From assembly GCA_900554565.1 (NCBI GenBank), contig USHX01000022.1, positions 1 through 21,275 on the forward strand: 21,275 nt of DNA. The letters run 5' to 3'. A model generated the notes under the pieces. That model had not been told where the DNA came from and ran no database searches. It worked only from the letters and a program-made list of their open reading frames with translations. The first letter of the stretch is position 1, and every line of letters starts with the position of its first letter. The translations under genes and the position numbers were made by a program. The stretch is from an uncultured Clostridium sp. GTDB taxonomy: Bacteria > Bacillota > Clostridia > TANB77 > CAG-508. Positions 1 to 7,799 of this stretch are shown here, piece after piece.

Positions 1-1590
1 ATTTAATATTTGTGTTATTCTTTCTAAGTCTTTAAATATTAATGTTGCTCTTTTATATGTAGCAAATCTTCTTGCAAATCCTATTGTTAGTGCATTTGGA
101 TTTAGTTTTGATACTAAGTCATTTATTTCTTCGTAACTATATCCTTCTCTTCTTAATCTATTTGTAGTATTTTCTTTAACTAACTTTAATAGTTTTGCTT
201 TTCTTTCATTATGAACTGACCATAATTTGTCATTTGGTATATTATTTATTTTTTCCCATGTTTGGTCTTGATGAATATTGTCTTGCCAATATGGCATTAA
301 ATATTGGTTATATAATTCTTTCATTTTTGGTGCAAGCCATGAACATGTATGGATTCCGTTTGTTACATATCCAATTGGAGATTCGTTTGCAGCTATATTT
401 GGCCATACATCACCAAATAATTCTCTTGAAACTGCTCCATGTAATTTACTTACTCCATTTTTCTTTCCAGCTATTTTTAATGCTAGTATTCCCATGTTAA
501 ATCCCGTGTCTAATTCTTTTGATGGTTTCATTCCTAACATTAAAAATTCTTCTCTTGTTAGTCCAAGTCTTGGCCAGAAATCTTTAAAGTATTTTTCTAC
601 TAAGTCTATTGGGAATATATCATTTCCTGCTGGTACTGGTGTATGTGTTGTAAATACTGTTTTTGAACTTGCTATGTCTTTTGCTACTTCAAATGATACT
701 TGTTTTTCTTTTATTATATTTTTTATTATTTCTAGGTTTAAAAATGCTGAATGTCCTTCGTTCATGTGGTATACAGTTGGTTCTAATCCTAAGTATTTTG
801 TTAATAAATTAACTCCAGCTTGACCTAAAACTATTTCTTGGCGAATTCTCATTTCTTGGTCTCCACCATATAATTTTAGTGTTACATCTCTGTCTTCAGG
901 ATTGTTTTTTTCTATATCTGAGTCTAATAAATATAGTTTTATTCTTCCCACATTAATTTGCCATACTTTTAGGTATAATCTTCTTTTGGGAAATTTTACA
1001 AATATTATTAAATCTTCACCTTTTTCATCTTTTACAGGATTTATTGGTAAGTCATATAAATCTATGTTATTATATTCTGTTTTTTGTCCACCAATTCCAT
1101 CGATTTTTTGATTAAAGTATCCATTTTTATATAATAAACCTACTGCTACCAAAGGAATTCCTAAGTCACTTGCAGATTTTAGATGGTCACCTGATAAAAT
1201 TCCAAGCCCACCAGAATAAATTGGAATTGTTTCATCTAATCCATATTCTGCTGAAAAATATGCTATTAAATCATTTTTTTCTTCTGGATATTTTTTAGCA
1301 AACCATGTGTTTTTGCTGTTCATATATCCTTCAAAGTTTGATACCATTTTGTCATATTCTTTTAAAAAGCTTGTATCTTTAGCTACTTCTTCTAATTTTT
1401 CTTGTGATACATGTTTTAAAAATTTTACTGGATTTTTATTTGATTGTTCCCATAAGTCTCTATCTATTCTTTGAAATAATCTTAAAAATTCAGTATTCCA
1501 AGACCACCATAAATTGTTTGATATTTCAGACAATTTTCCTATTCTTTTAGGTAATTGTGGATTTACTGTAATTCTATTGAATACATACAT
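1..1590 (-). CDS. glgP: Alpha-glucan (glycogen/maltodextrin) phosphorylase, N-terminal 530 codons, runs off the window edge
   Basis: It phosphorolyses alpha-1,4-glucans to glucose-1-phosphate in the cytoplasm (GT35 family). I translated this frame directly: it opens with ATG at 1590 behind GAAGGAGG and stays open to base 1. The first ~100 residues contain NNLWWSWN, typical of the N-terminal domain of the shorter bacterial/archaeal-type phosphorylases. Next come YFSAEYGL and YSGGLGILSGDHLKSASDLG (about 110-145), then YHMNEGHSAF, FTTHTPVPAGND, VTNGIHTCSW and FARRFATYKRA near the edge. The pyridoxal-phosphate lysine region would lie downstream of the window, so catalytic completeness cannot be judged. 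It has its own promoter just after rseP and is probably a separate transcription unit. Family assignment is very secure; the preferred glucan is not determinable. Confidence 0.95.
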   Translation of the reverse strand, partial: MYVFNRITVNPQLPKRIGKLSEISNNLWWSWNTEFLRLFQRIDRDLWEQSNKNPVKFLKHVSQEKLEEVAKDTSFLKEYDKMVSNFEGYMNSKNTWFAKKYPEEKNDLIAYFSAEYGLDETIPIYSGGLGILSGDHLKSASDLGIPLVAVGLLYKNGYFNQKIDGIGGQKTEYNNIDLYDLPINPVKDEKGEDLIIFVKFPKRRLYLKVWQINVGRIKLYLLDSDIEKNNPEDRDVTLKLYGGDQEMRIRQEIVLGQAGVNLLTKYLGLEPTVYHMNEGHSAFLNLEIIKNIIKEKQVSFEVAKDIASSKTVFTTHTPVPAGNDIFPIDLVEKYFKDFWPRLGLTREEFLMLGMKPSKELDTGFNMGILALKIAGKKNGVSKLHGAVSRELFGDVWPNIAANESPIGYVTNGIHTCSWLAPKMKELYNQYLMPYWQDNIHQDQTWEKINNIPNDKLWSVHNERKAKLLKLVKENTTNRLRREGYSYEEINDLVSKLNPNALTIGFARRFATYKRATLIFKDLERITQILN

Positions 1591-1671
1591 TTTATATTTC
1601 CTCCTTCGTAATCTTATAGCCTTTATCTTTTTGTTTTTTATGATTTTTTACTTTTGTTTTTCACTTTCTAT

Positions 1672-1700
1672 ATTATCTATTAAATATTTTTATTTGTCAA
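1672..1700 (-). promoter_or_regulatory. Promoter for glgP
   Basis: On the minus strand TTGACA (1700-1695), a 17-base spacer and GATAAT (1677-1672) form a near-consensus housekeeping promoter. It begins 3 bases after the rseP stop and gives a leader of about 75 nt before the glgP ATG. Confidence 0.6.
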
Positions 1701-1702
1701 TA

Positions 1703-2459
1703 TTAAAATATCCTAAAAATGTCATTGTAAGTTACATATATTGATAATGCAATTAACAGTGAAAATCCTGCCAATTGTATGTTTATTTCTGTTTGTTCTT
1801 TTAATGGTTTTCTTCTTATTAATTCTATTATTAAAAGTAACAATTTTCCGCCATCTAATGCTGGTATTGGAAGTAAGTTTGTTACTCCTAAAGATATTGA
1901 TATTACTGACAACATATAAATATATTCTTTAATTCCTTGTGTTTTTGAAACTGCTTCTGATATTCCAACTGGTCCTGTCATTTGGTCTACTCCAATTTTT
2001 CCAGTAACTAATTGTTTTATGCTATCTCCAGCAGACATTACAAACTCACCTGTTAAATGTAAGCTGTTTTCAATTCTGTTTTGAAATGTATCTTCTATTG
2101 GTTTTATTGTTGTCATTAATATAAAATATACTATTATTGCAAATAGTATATTTACTGCTGCTCCTGCTACGACTATTGCCATTCTCTTTGGAATACTTGC
2201 CTTTGAAAATGAATTTTTGTCTTCTGACCTTTCTTCTTCACCTTCCATGCTAACAAAACCTCCGAAGTGGCACTAGTCTCAAAGCATATTTAGTTTCTGT
2301 TCCTTGTTTTTTCCATATAGTTGGACCAAATCCGATTGCAAATTCATTTACTTTCACTTTACATAGCTTTGCTACTGTAAAATGTCCTAGTTCATGAATA
2401 AATATTAGAAACCCCAATAAAATTATTATTTTTATTGCAGATATTATAAAACTAATCAA
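1703..2459 (-). CDS. rseP: RseP/RasP-type site-2 zinc metalloprotease, PDZ-less and broken by one extra base near 2264
   Basis: Intramembrane zinc protease of family M50 that clips membrane-bound anti-sigma factors or signal-peptide remnants. The start is TTG at 2459 behind AGGGGGAG. The first segment carries the zinc motif HELGH in TM1 and runs to LVPL, where the frame breaks and TAG follows five codons later. Skipping one base near 2264 restores the conserved PLGGFVSMEGEEE block and the rest of the protein, including MTGPVGI and the third zinc ligand region NLLPIPALDGGK. After the TM segment ending near IVYFILMTT the chain goes straight to the VTGKIGVDQMTGPVGI region, so the PDZ domain found in RseP/RasP is absent; the restored length is about 251 residues against roughly 330-420 for relatives. 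It follows cdsA by 21 bases, with dxr missing from the usual order. It may be a pseudogene, a programmed +1 frameshift or a sequence error. Confidence 0.85.
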
Positions 2460-2480
2460 ATTTACTCCCCCTACTATTTT

Positions 2481-3284
2481 TTATAGTAATGTAAATAATG
2501 CATATGCAAATGGTGCTAAAAATATTAAACTGTCTATTCTATCTAGCATTCCACCGTGTCCTGGTATTAAATTACTATAATCTTTTATATCAACAAATCT
2601 TTTTATTGTTGATGCTGCAAAGTCTCCTATTTGGCCAACTAGGCTAAGTACAATTCCTGCACCAGCTATAAAGTAATATGAATAATTCATTTGCCAATAT
2701 TTGTTTGCAATATATGTATATATAAGCATTAGAGCTACTGCTCCAACAGTTCCTCCTATACAACCTTCTATTGATTTTTTAGGACTTACTTTGCTAAATT
2801 TATGTTTTCCTATTGCTCTTCCCACAAAATATGCAAATATATCTGTTCCCCAAGCTGCTATAATTGCATACCAAATTAATATTTTACCATTTGGCATTCC
2901 ATTTATAAATGCTACAAACATTATGAAAAATACTACATAGAATATTCCAATAAATGTATATGCTATGTCTTTAAATGATGTTTTCATTTCTGTTGCTACA
3001 ACTTGCGAAAATAGTATTATTAATATTGTTGGAACTGATAATGTTACTATCATATTTAAATATTCTTGTGGTACTAAATGTATAATTCCTATACTAAAGC
3101 AACTTGCATATCCTACCCATCTTACTGGCTTTGCAACTTTTGATATTGCATTAAAGTACTCATTCATTGCCAAAAGTGCTATTATTACTAATGCTATATC
3201 TACTACTATTTTATTTCCTATTAGGAAAATTGCTAATACTAGCGGAAAACCTAATAGGCCTGATGTTAATCTTTTAATATCCAT
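2481..3284 (-). CDS. cdsA: Phosphatidate cytidylyltransferase (CDP-diacylglycerol synthase)
   Basis: Converts phosphatidic acid and CTP to CDP-diacylglycerol, the branch-point precursor of membrane phospholipids; integral membrane enzyme. The 267-residue protein is almost wholly hydrophobic with about eight membrane segments. Near the C-terminus it carries the CdsA signature as STIKRFVDIKDYSNLIPGHG followed by GMLDRIDS, with the expected K-D, HGG and DR-D residues. The ATG at 3284 has AAGGGA about 10 bases upstream. It sits between uppS and rseP as in most Firmicutes. An 84-base gap to uppS holds a hairpin. Secure assignment. Confidence 0.96.
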   Translation of the reverse strand: MDIKRLTSGLLGFPLVLAIFLIGNKIVVDIALVIIALLAMNEYFNAISKVAKPVRWVGYASCFSIGIIHLVPQEYLNMIVTLSVPTILIILFSQVVATEMKTSFKDIAYTFIGIFYVVFFIMFVAFINGMPNGKILIWYAIIAAWGTDIFAYFVGRAIGKHKFSKVSPKKSIEGCIGGTVGAVALMLIYTYIANKYWQMNYSYYFIAGAGIVLSLVGQIGDFAASTIKRFVDIKDYSNLIPGHGGMLDRIDSLIFLAPFAYALFTLL

Positions 3285-3313
3285 ATTTTATTTCATTCCC
3301 TTCTAGAAGCACA

Positions 3314-3350
3314 AATCTGGTTGGAAAAATTTGAGTTTTTCATCCAGATT
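3314..3350 (-). other. Hairpin between uppS and cdsA
   Basis: AATCTGG (3314-3320) pairs with CCAGATT (3344-3350), and AAAAA (3325-3329) with TTTTT (3336-3340), with a small bulge between. No U-tract follows on the minus strand, so it does not look like an ordinary terminator. It may be a processing or mRNA-stability element in the operon. Confidence 0.5.
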
Positions 3351-3368
3351 CTTTCTTTATCATATGTT

Positions 3369-4082
3369 TTAGTTTGCACCAAATTTTCTAGTTCTTTTTT
3401 GATATTCTATAATTGCTTCATCTAAATCTTTTTCTTCAAAGTCTGGCCAATTTTTATCTATAAATAAAAATTCTGAATATACTAATTGCCATGGTAAGAA
3501 GTTACTTAAGCGTATTTCTCCGCTTGTTCTTATTAGTAAATCTGGATCTGGTTCTCCTTTTGTATACAAGTTGTCAGATACCATTTGTTCTGTTATATCT
3601 TCTTCTGTAATTTTTCCTTCTTTTACTTGTTTAGATATTTGTTTTATTGCCTTTACAATTTCATCTCTACCACCGTAGTTTAAAGCAATATTGAAAGTTA
3701 CTCCTGTATTATCTTTGGTTCTTTCCATGCATTTTTTTATACTTTTTTGCATTCCTTCAGATAATACACTTATATCACCTAATATTTTTACTCTTATATT
3801 TTCTGTATCTGCTCTTTTTGAATATTCATCTAAATAGTTTTGTAATAATAACATTAGTGCTTTTACTTCATCTTCTGCTCTTTTCCAGTTTTCTGTAGAA
3901 AATGCATATACTGTTATATATTCTAATCCTATTTTATTTGCATATCTTACTATTTTTTCTAGTGTTTTTGCTCCTTCTTTATGTCCAAAACTTGCTGGTT
4001 TTCCTCTTTCTCTAGCCCATCTTCTATTTCCATCTAATATTATTGCAATATGTCTTGGCATAGCTTCTTTGTTAAATTCCAT
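3369..4082 (-). CDS. uppS: Undecaprenyl diphosphate synthase (cis-isoprenyl transferase)
   Basis: Extends farnesyl diphosphate with isopentenyl diphosphate units to the C55 lipid carrier for peptidoglycan and other wall polymers. The 237-residue protein shows the family landmarks in order: ILDGNRRWARERG with the catalytic Asp (about 17-30), FGHKEGA, ITVYAFSTENWKR (about 58-71), FNIALNYGGRDEI (about 130), and the C-terminal DLLIRTSGEIRLSNF followed by LPWQLVYSEFLF. The ATG at 4082 follows AGGGGGAAAT. It begins 13 bases after the upstream prenyl synthase gene, which would make its allylic substrate. Length and motifs are standard. Confidence 0.97.
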   Translation of the reverse strand: MEFNKEAMPRHIAIILDGNRRWARERGKPASFGHKEGAKTLEKIVRYANKIGLEYITVYAFSTENWKRAEDEVKALMLLLQNYLDEYSKRADTENIRVKILGDISVLSEGMQKSIKKCMERTKDNTGVTFNIALNYGGRDEIVKAIKQISKQVKEGKITEEDITEQMVSDNLYTKGEPDPDLLIRTSGEIRLSNFLPWQLVYSEFLFIDKNWPDFEEKDLDEAIIEYQKRTRKFGAN

Positions 4083-4095
4083 ATTTCCCCCTAGA

Positions 4096-4977
4096 TTATT
4101 TATTTCTATTTTGTATATAATATGCTAAATTTACTAAGAATTCAGCTTTTGAGCCATATTCTTCTAATTCAAATACAGCTTCTTTTGTTATTTTATCTAA
4201 TATATCTTTCGCTCCTTGAAGTCCGTATTTAGAAACATATGTACATTTTTCTAGTTCTTTATCATTCCCTACTGGTTTTCCTAATATTTCTTCATTTCCT
4301 TCTTCAGATAATATATCATCTTTTATTTGAAATGCTAATCCTATTTTTTCTGCATAACTTGTTAATCTTCTCAAATCTTCTTCATTAACATCTGCAAGGA
4401 TAGCTCCCATTCTAACACAAAGTTTTAATAATGCTCCAGTTTTGTTTTTGTGAATGTATTCTAGTAATTCATCATCAATTTGCTTTCCTTCAACTTCTGT
4501 ATCAACATATTCGCCTGCAATCATTCTATCAACTGCAAGTGAAAATTCATTAAATACTTTTATTTTTCTTTCTAGTTCTTGGCTATTTTTTAAATCTTCT
4601 GATATTACAATATATGCTTGATTTAATAACCCATCCCCTGCAAGAATTGCTGTTGCTTCATCAAATTGTTTATGGTTTGTTGGTTTGCCATGTCTAAAAT
4701 CATCATTGTCGATTCCTGGTAAGTCATCATGTATTAATGAAAAATTATGTACCATTTCTATTGCCATTGCATATGGCATACATTTTTCTATATCATTTTT
4801 GAAAATTTCATATGTTGAAATTACTAAAATTGGTCTTAGTCTTTTCCCTCCTGCCATTAAGCTATATTCCATTGAATTATTTAATATTTCTTCTGGACAT
4901 TTTTGTTTTCTAACATATTTCTCTAATTCTTGATTTACTAAATCTTGATATTTTTTTAGTTGTGTTTTAAATTCCAT
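4096..4977 (-). CDS. ispA: Farnesyl/geranyl diphosphate synthase (trans-polyprenyl synthetase)
   Basis: Condenses IPP with DMAPP or GPP to make the FPP used by UppS. The 293-residue chain matches IspA-type short-chain synthases: MAGGKRLRP (about 41-49), the first aspartate-rich motif HDDLPGIDNDDFRHGKPT, EATAILAGD, and the second motif region LAFQIKDDILSEEG followed by LGKPVGND and KCTYVSKYG. The second motif is DDILS rather than the usual DDxxD, so the third acidic residue is replaced by Ser. A GGGG-containing ribosome binding site precedes the ATG at 4977. The gene lies between frr and uppS, which are usually adjacent; ispA is more often found with xseB and dxs. Family secure; exact product chain length not proven. 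Confidence 0.9.
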   Translation of the reverse strand: MEFKTQLKKYQDLVNQELEKYVRKQKCPEEILNNSMEYSLMAGGKRLRPILVISTYEIFKNDIEKCMPYAMAIEMVHNFSLIHDDLPGIDNDDFRHGKPTNHKQFDEATAILAGDGLLNQAYIVISEDLKNSQELERKIKVFNEFSLAVDRMIAGEYVDTEVEGKQIDDELLEYIHKNKTGALLKLCVRMGAILADVNEEDLRRLTSYAEKIGLAFQIKDDILSEEGNEEILGKPVGNDKELEKCTYVSKYGLQGAKDILDKITKEAVFELEEYGSKAEFLVNLAYYIQNRNK

Positions 4978-4989
4978 TTTTTCCCCTTC

Positions 4990-5565
4990 TTATACTGACA
5001 TAACTTCTTTTTCTTTGTTTTCTAATATTTTGTCTATTTCTTCTATGTTTTTGTCAGTTAATTTTTGGATTTCATTTTCTGCTTGTTTTAATTCATCTTC
5101 TGTTATGTTTCCTTCTTTTTGTTCTGCTTTTGCCTTATCTATTCCTTCTCTTCTTATTGCTCTTATTGCTACTTTTGCTTCTTCAGCCATTTTTCTTATT
5201 TCTTTTACTAATTCTTTTCTTCTTTCTTCATTTAATTCAGGGAAAGCTAGTCTTATTACTTTTCCATCATTATTTGGATTTATTCCTATGTCTGATGCTA
5301 AAATTGCTTTTTCTATTTCTTTTAAAACACTTACATCCCATGGTTGAATTACTATTAGTCTTGCTTCTGGTACAGATACACCTGCTACTTGATTTATTGG
5401 TGTTGGTGTTCCATAATAGTCTATTTTTATTTTGTTTAATATTGCTGGGTTTGCTCTCCCTGCTCTTACTTCTGATAATTTTTCGCTATATACGCTTATT
5501 GATTTTTCCATTTTTTCTTTTAAATTTGTATAGTCCATTTTTCTTTTTTGTATGACTTTTGCCAT
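4990..5565 (-). CDS. frr: Ribosome recycling factor
   Basis: With EF-G it splits post-termination ribosomes. The 191-residue protein has the RRF hallmarks: LSEVRAGRANPAIL (about 30-43), YYGTPTPINQVAGVSVPEAR, LIVIQPWD, GINPNNDGKVIRLAFPELNE, RRKELVKEIRKMAEEAKVAI and a C-terminal helix ending KEKEVMSV. The ATG at 5565 follows GGAGAGT; a second Met at residue 10 has a poorer upstream context and would remove only a basic extension. It is 65 bases after pyrH, consistent with one operon. Confidence 0.97.
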   Translation of the reverse strand: MAKVIQKRKMDYTNLKEKMEKSISVYSEKLSEVRAGRANPAILNKIKIDYYGTPTPINQVAGVSVPEARLIVIQPWDVSVLKEIEKAILASDIGINPNNDGKVIRLAFPELNEERRKELVKEIRKMAEEAKVAIRAIRREGIDKAKAEQKEGNITEDELKQAENEIQKLTDKNIEEIDKILENKEKEVMSV

Positions 5566-5630
5566 ACTCTCCTTCTTTTTTATTTAGGTTTTTAAGGTTC
5601 CTATAACCTTCTTATATATATTTCTTTTGT

Positions 5631-6338
5631 TTATGATACTATTGTGCCTATTTTTTCTCCTTTTACTGCTCTTACTATGTTTTCTGGATCTTCTATTCCA
5701 AATACTAGTAATGGCATTTGGTTGTCTCTACACATTGCTGTTGCAGTTGAGTCCATTACTTTTAAGTCTTTTTCTAAAACTTCCATATATGATATTTTAT
5801 CATATCTTTTTGCTGTTTTGTATATTTTAGGGTCTGCTGAATATACTGCATCTATTGCCTTTCCAAGTAATATTATTTCTGCATTTATTTCTGTTGCTCT
5901 TAATACTGCTGCTGTGTCTGTTGTAAAATATGGATGTCCTGTGCCACATGCAAATATTACTACTCTTCCTTTTGATAGGTGTTTTTCTGCTTTTCTTTGA
6001 ATAAATGGTTCTGAAATTTCTCTCATTTCAATTGCTGTTTGTACTCTTGTAAATATACCTCTTGCTTCTAATGCATCTTGTAAGGCTAAACCATTCATTG
6101 CTGTTGCTAGCATTCCCATGTAGTCTGCTGTTGTTCTTTCCATTTGGTGTCCATTTCTGCCTCTCCAGAAGTTTCCACCACCTACTACTATTCCTACTTG
6201 TACTCCCATTTCTACTATTTCTTTTATTTTATCACATATTTTCCCTATTGTTTCTGCATCTACTCCTGTTTTGTTCTTCCCTGCTAGTGCTTCTCCACTT
6301 AGTTTTAATAGCACTCTTTTGTATTTTGGTTCTGACAA
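5631..6338 (-). CDS. pyrH: UMP kinase
   Basis: Phosphorylates UMP to UDP (amino-acid-kinase fold, hexameric in bacteria), feeding UTP and CTP synthesis. Motifs in order: RVLLKLSGEAL, IGIVVGGGNFWRGR, ERTTADYMGMLATAMNGLAL, the nucleotide-site region ACGTGHPYFTTDTAA, LGKAIDAVYSADPK and VMDSTATAMCRDN. I place the start at the TTG at 6338. The in-frame GTG at 6347 is only one base from AAGGAG (6354-6349), whereas the TTG is 10 bases from it. The product is then 235 residues, beginning SEPKYKRV after the initiator. It is the first gene of the pyrH-frr-ispA-uppS-cdsA-rseP run and has its own promoter; in most Firmicutes it directly follows tsf. Confidence 0.96.
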   Translation of the reverse strand: MSEPKYKRVLLKLSGEALAGKNKTGVDAETIGKICDKIKEIVEMGVQVGIVVGGGNFWRGRNGHQMERTTADYMGMLATAMNGLALQDALEARGIFTRVQTAIEMREISEPFIQRKAEKHLSKGRVVIFACGTGHPYFTTDTAAVLRATEINAEIILLGKAIDAVYSADPKIYKTAKRYDKISYMEVLEKDLKVMDSTATAMCRDNQMPLLVFGIEDPENIVRAVKGEKIGTIVS

Positions 6339-6373
6339 AATTTCCACTCTCCTTATTTTGTTTTTGCATGCCT

Positions 6374-6402
6374 ATTCTATCATATATTTTTCAAAATTGC
6401 AG
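6374..6402 (-). promoter_or_regulatory. Promoter for the pyrH operon
   Basis: Minus strand: CTGCAA (6402-6397), 17 bases, then TAGAAT (6379-6374) preceded by TGA, an extended -10. The predicted start near 6367 gives a leader of about 30 nt. The -35 is weak and the extended -10 carries most of the support. Confidence 0.5.
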
Positions 6403-6440
6403 TATTTTTGGTATAATTTATTATTTTTTTACTATATTAC

Positions 6441-6480
6441 AAAAAATGCACTACCATAAAAATTTGATAGTGCATTTTTT
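6441..6480. terminator. Bidirectional intrinsic terminator downstream of the Rpn-type gene
   Basis: The near-symmetrical hairpin TGCACTA...TAGTGCA (6447-6453 with 6468-6474) is flanked by an A-run on the left and a T-run on the right, so it can end transcription in either direction. It lies 2 bases past the stop of the minus-strand Rpn-type gene and separates the accessory block from pyrH. Confidence 0.8.
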
Positions 6481-6482
6481 TC

Positions 6483-7403
6483 TTAAACTACTATACTTTT
6501 TAGTTCTTTTTCTTTTAATCCTGTTATTTCCATTATTTCTTTTGTGTTTATTTTTCTTTGAAGCATTTTTTTAGCTATTTCTAGTTTTTCTTGTGTTATT
6601 CCTTCTTTCATTCCACGCTTTATTCCTTTTTCTAGTACTATTTTTTCTCTATTACTTTCGCCTATTCTTTCTAGAAATTCTGCTAGTCTTATTGATTCAT
6701 ATAATTTTGCTTGTTCTGGTCCTACACTTAATACTTTTAATGCTTTTACCGCTTTGTCTACTTTTTCATTTTCTTTTCTTGCCATTTCTATCATCTCCTT
6801 CTTTCCTGCAAATAGCCACATCCATTGTTCTAGCTTATCTTTTATTCCTGCTTTACTTCTTCTAAATTTTGGTATTTCTAGTATATGTACTTCTATATAA
6901 TCACTAGCTATTTGCTTTTCTTTTTTATATCCTACATTTACATAGCTTTTTTCTTCTGTTTTTTTATATCTCATTTGTGCTATATTGTGGTAACTGTTTC
7001 TTTGTATACAATTATAATTTAATATACATATTATTATTGTTTTATTTAATTTTGTGTATTGATTACCTTGATCTAATTGTTCTGATATCAACTTCCCAGC
7101 ATATGTTGTTAGTCTTTCTTCCATATTGTATTTGTTTTGTGCCTGCATTTCAACATCAATTATTGTTTTGTCTTCTAACTCTACTTTTATGTCTAATGTT
7201 CCTGATTTGCCATTTTTTCTGTCTTTTACCATTTCTGGATTTTTTATTGTTATTTTTTGTATTTCAATATTTAATATTGCTTCTAACAAATCTTTTAATA
7301 TATCTTCATTTCCTTCACAGGCAAATATTCTTTTAAATATAAAATCATATGTTATTGGTAGTAGTTCTTCTTTTGTTGTTCCTTCTGTTTTTTGTTTTTT
7401 CAT
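6483..7403 (-). CDS. Rpn-family recombination-promoting nuclease / PD-(D/E)XK transposase-like protein
   Basis: Members of this family are PD-(D/E)XK endonucleases related to E. coli RpnA and act on DNA. The 306-residue protein opens with LLPITYDFIFKRIFACEGNE, the usual Rpn N-terminus. The nuclease core TLDIKVELEDKTIIDVEMQ (about 72-91) supplies the D and ExQ residues, and MEERLTTYAGKLISEQL follows. The middle carries a beta-rich VHILEIPKFRR segment, and the C-terminus is a helical region with ITQEKLEIAKKMLQRKINTK and a short helix-turn-helix-like MEITGLKEKEL. AGAAGGGAGAAG precedes the ATG at 7403. These genes often occur in multiple copies and spread between genomes. Family assignment good; its biological role here is unknown. 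Confidence 0.88.
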   Translation of the reverse strand: MKKQKTEGTTKEELLPITYDFIFKRIFACEGNEDILKDLLEAILNIEIQKITIKNPEMVKDRKNGKSGTLDIKVELEDKTIIDVEMQAQNKYNMEERLTTYAGKLISEQLDQGNQYTKLNKTIIICILNYNCIQRNSYHNIAQMRYKKTEEKSYVNVGYKKEKQIASDYIEVHILEIPKFRRSKAGIKDKLEQWMWLFAGKKEMIEMARKENEKVDKAVKALKVLSVGPEQAKLYESIRLAEFLERIGESNREKIVLEKGIKRGMKEGITQEKLEIAKKMLQRKINTKEIMEITGLKEKELKSIVV

Positions 7404-7478
7404 TCTTCTCCCTTCTATTTTATCAAAGGTATTTAGTGGTTACAATACCATTTGATTAAATGTTTACTTATTAGTGTC

Positions 7479-7629
7479 AAATGTTGCACAATTATTTCAC
7501 TCTCATATTTTTATTTTTCTTTTTACTTTTTATTGGTATTTTGCCTGAAATCGGCTCTAGATTTAAATATTTGAATTTATAAATTATTATTTTAAATAAT
7601 ATTTTTTGTTGCAATAATGTGCAACATTT
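7479..7629. repeat. Inverted repeat pair AAATGTTGCACA, arms 151 bp end to end
   Basis: AAATGTTGCACA at 7479-7490 is matched by its exact reverse complement at 7618-7629. Beyond the arms similarity continues weakly, as ATTATT against TTATT. No ORF lies between. It may be the ends of a tiny nonautonomous element, or paired regulator sites, since the right arm overlaps a promoter-like -35. Confidence 0.55.
7596..7624 (-). promoter_or_regulatory. Candidate promoter for the Rpn-type gene
   Basis: Minus strand: TTGCAC (7624-7619), 17 bases, TATTAT (7601-7596). It would give a leader of nearly 190 nt. The -35 lies within the right arm of the inverted repeat. Confidence 0.4.
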
Positions 7630-7711
7630 TTTACTTTGCTTAGTTTATCAAATTTTATTTCTTTTTGCAATAGTTTTACATAATTTTTCATAAAATATAA
7701 ATTGCAATAAT

Positions 7712-7725
7712 AAGTGTCGCACTTT
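7712..7725 (+). repeat. IS30 left terminal inverted repeat
   Basis: AAGTGTCGCACTTT; it pairs with 8888-8901 with one mismatch and is itself nearly palindromic around TCG. Confidence 0.8.
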
Positions 7726-7799
7726 TTATAATAAAATCACAAAAATATTTACTATGCGATTCTTGCCATTTCTAAAATAGATTTATATCCAAACATAGG

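Larger units (their letters stand above)
7404..7711. other. Gene-free spacer between the Rpn-type gene and the IS30 element
   Basis: No coding frame is supported here. It contains a perfect 12-bp inverted repeat (7479-7490 and 7618-7629), a candidate minus-strand promoter (7596-7624), three copies of TTGCAATA (7609, 7665, 7702) and otherwise very AT-rich sequence. TTGACA at 7480-7475 on the minus strand lacks a convincing -10 partner. Confidence 0.6.

Noticed and set aside
5130..7336. Long plus-strand Leu/Phe-rich open frames opposite frr, pyrH and the Rpn-type gene
   Set aside because: They are antisense images of lysine/glutamate-rich genes in AT-rich DNA, with no ribosome binding sites or family resemblance.
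7475..7480. TTGACA as the main -35 of the Rpn-type gene
   Set aside because: No acceptable -10 hexamer lies 16-18 bases downstream.
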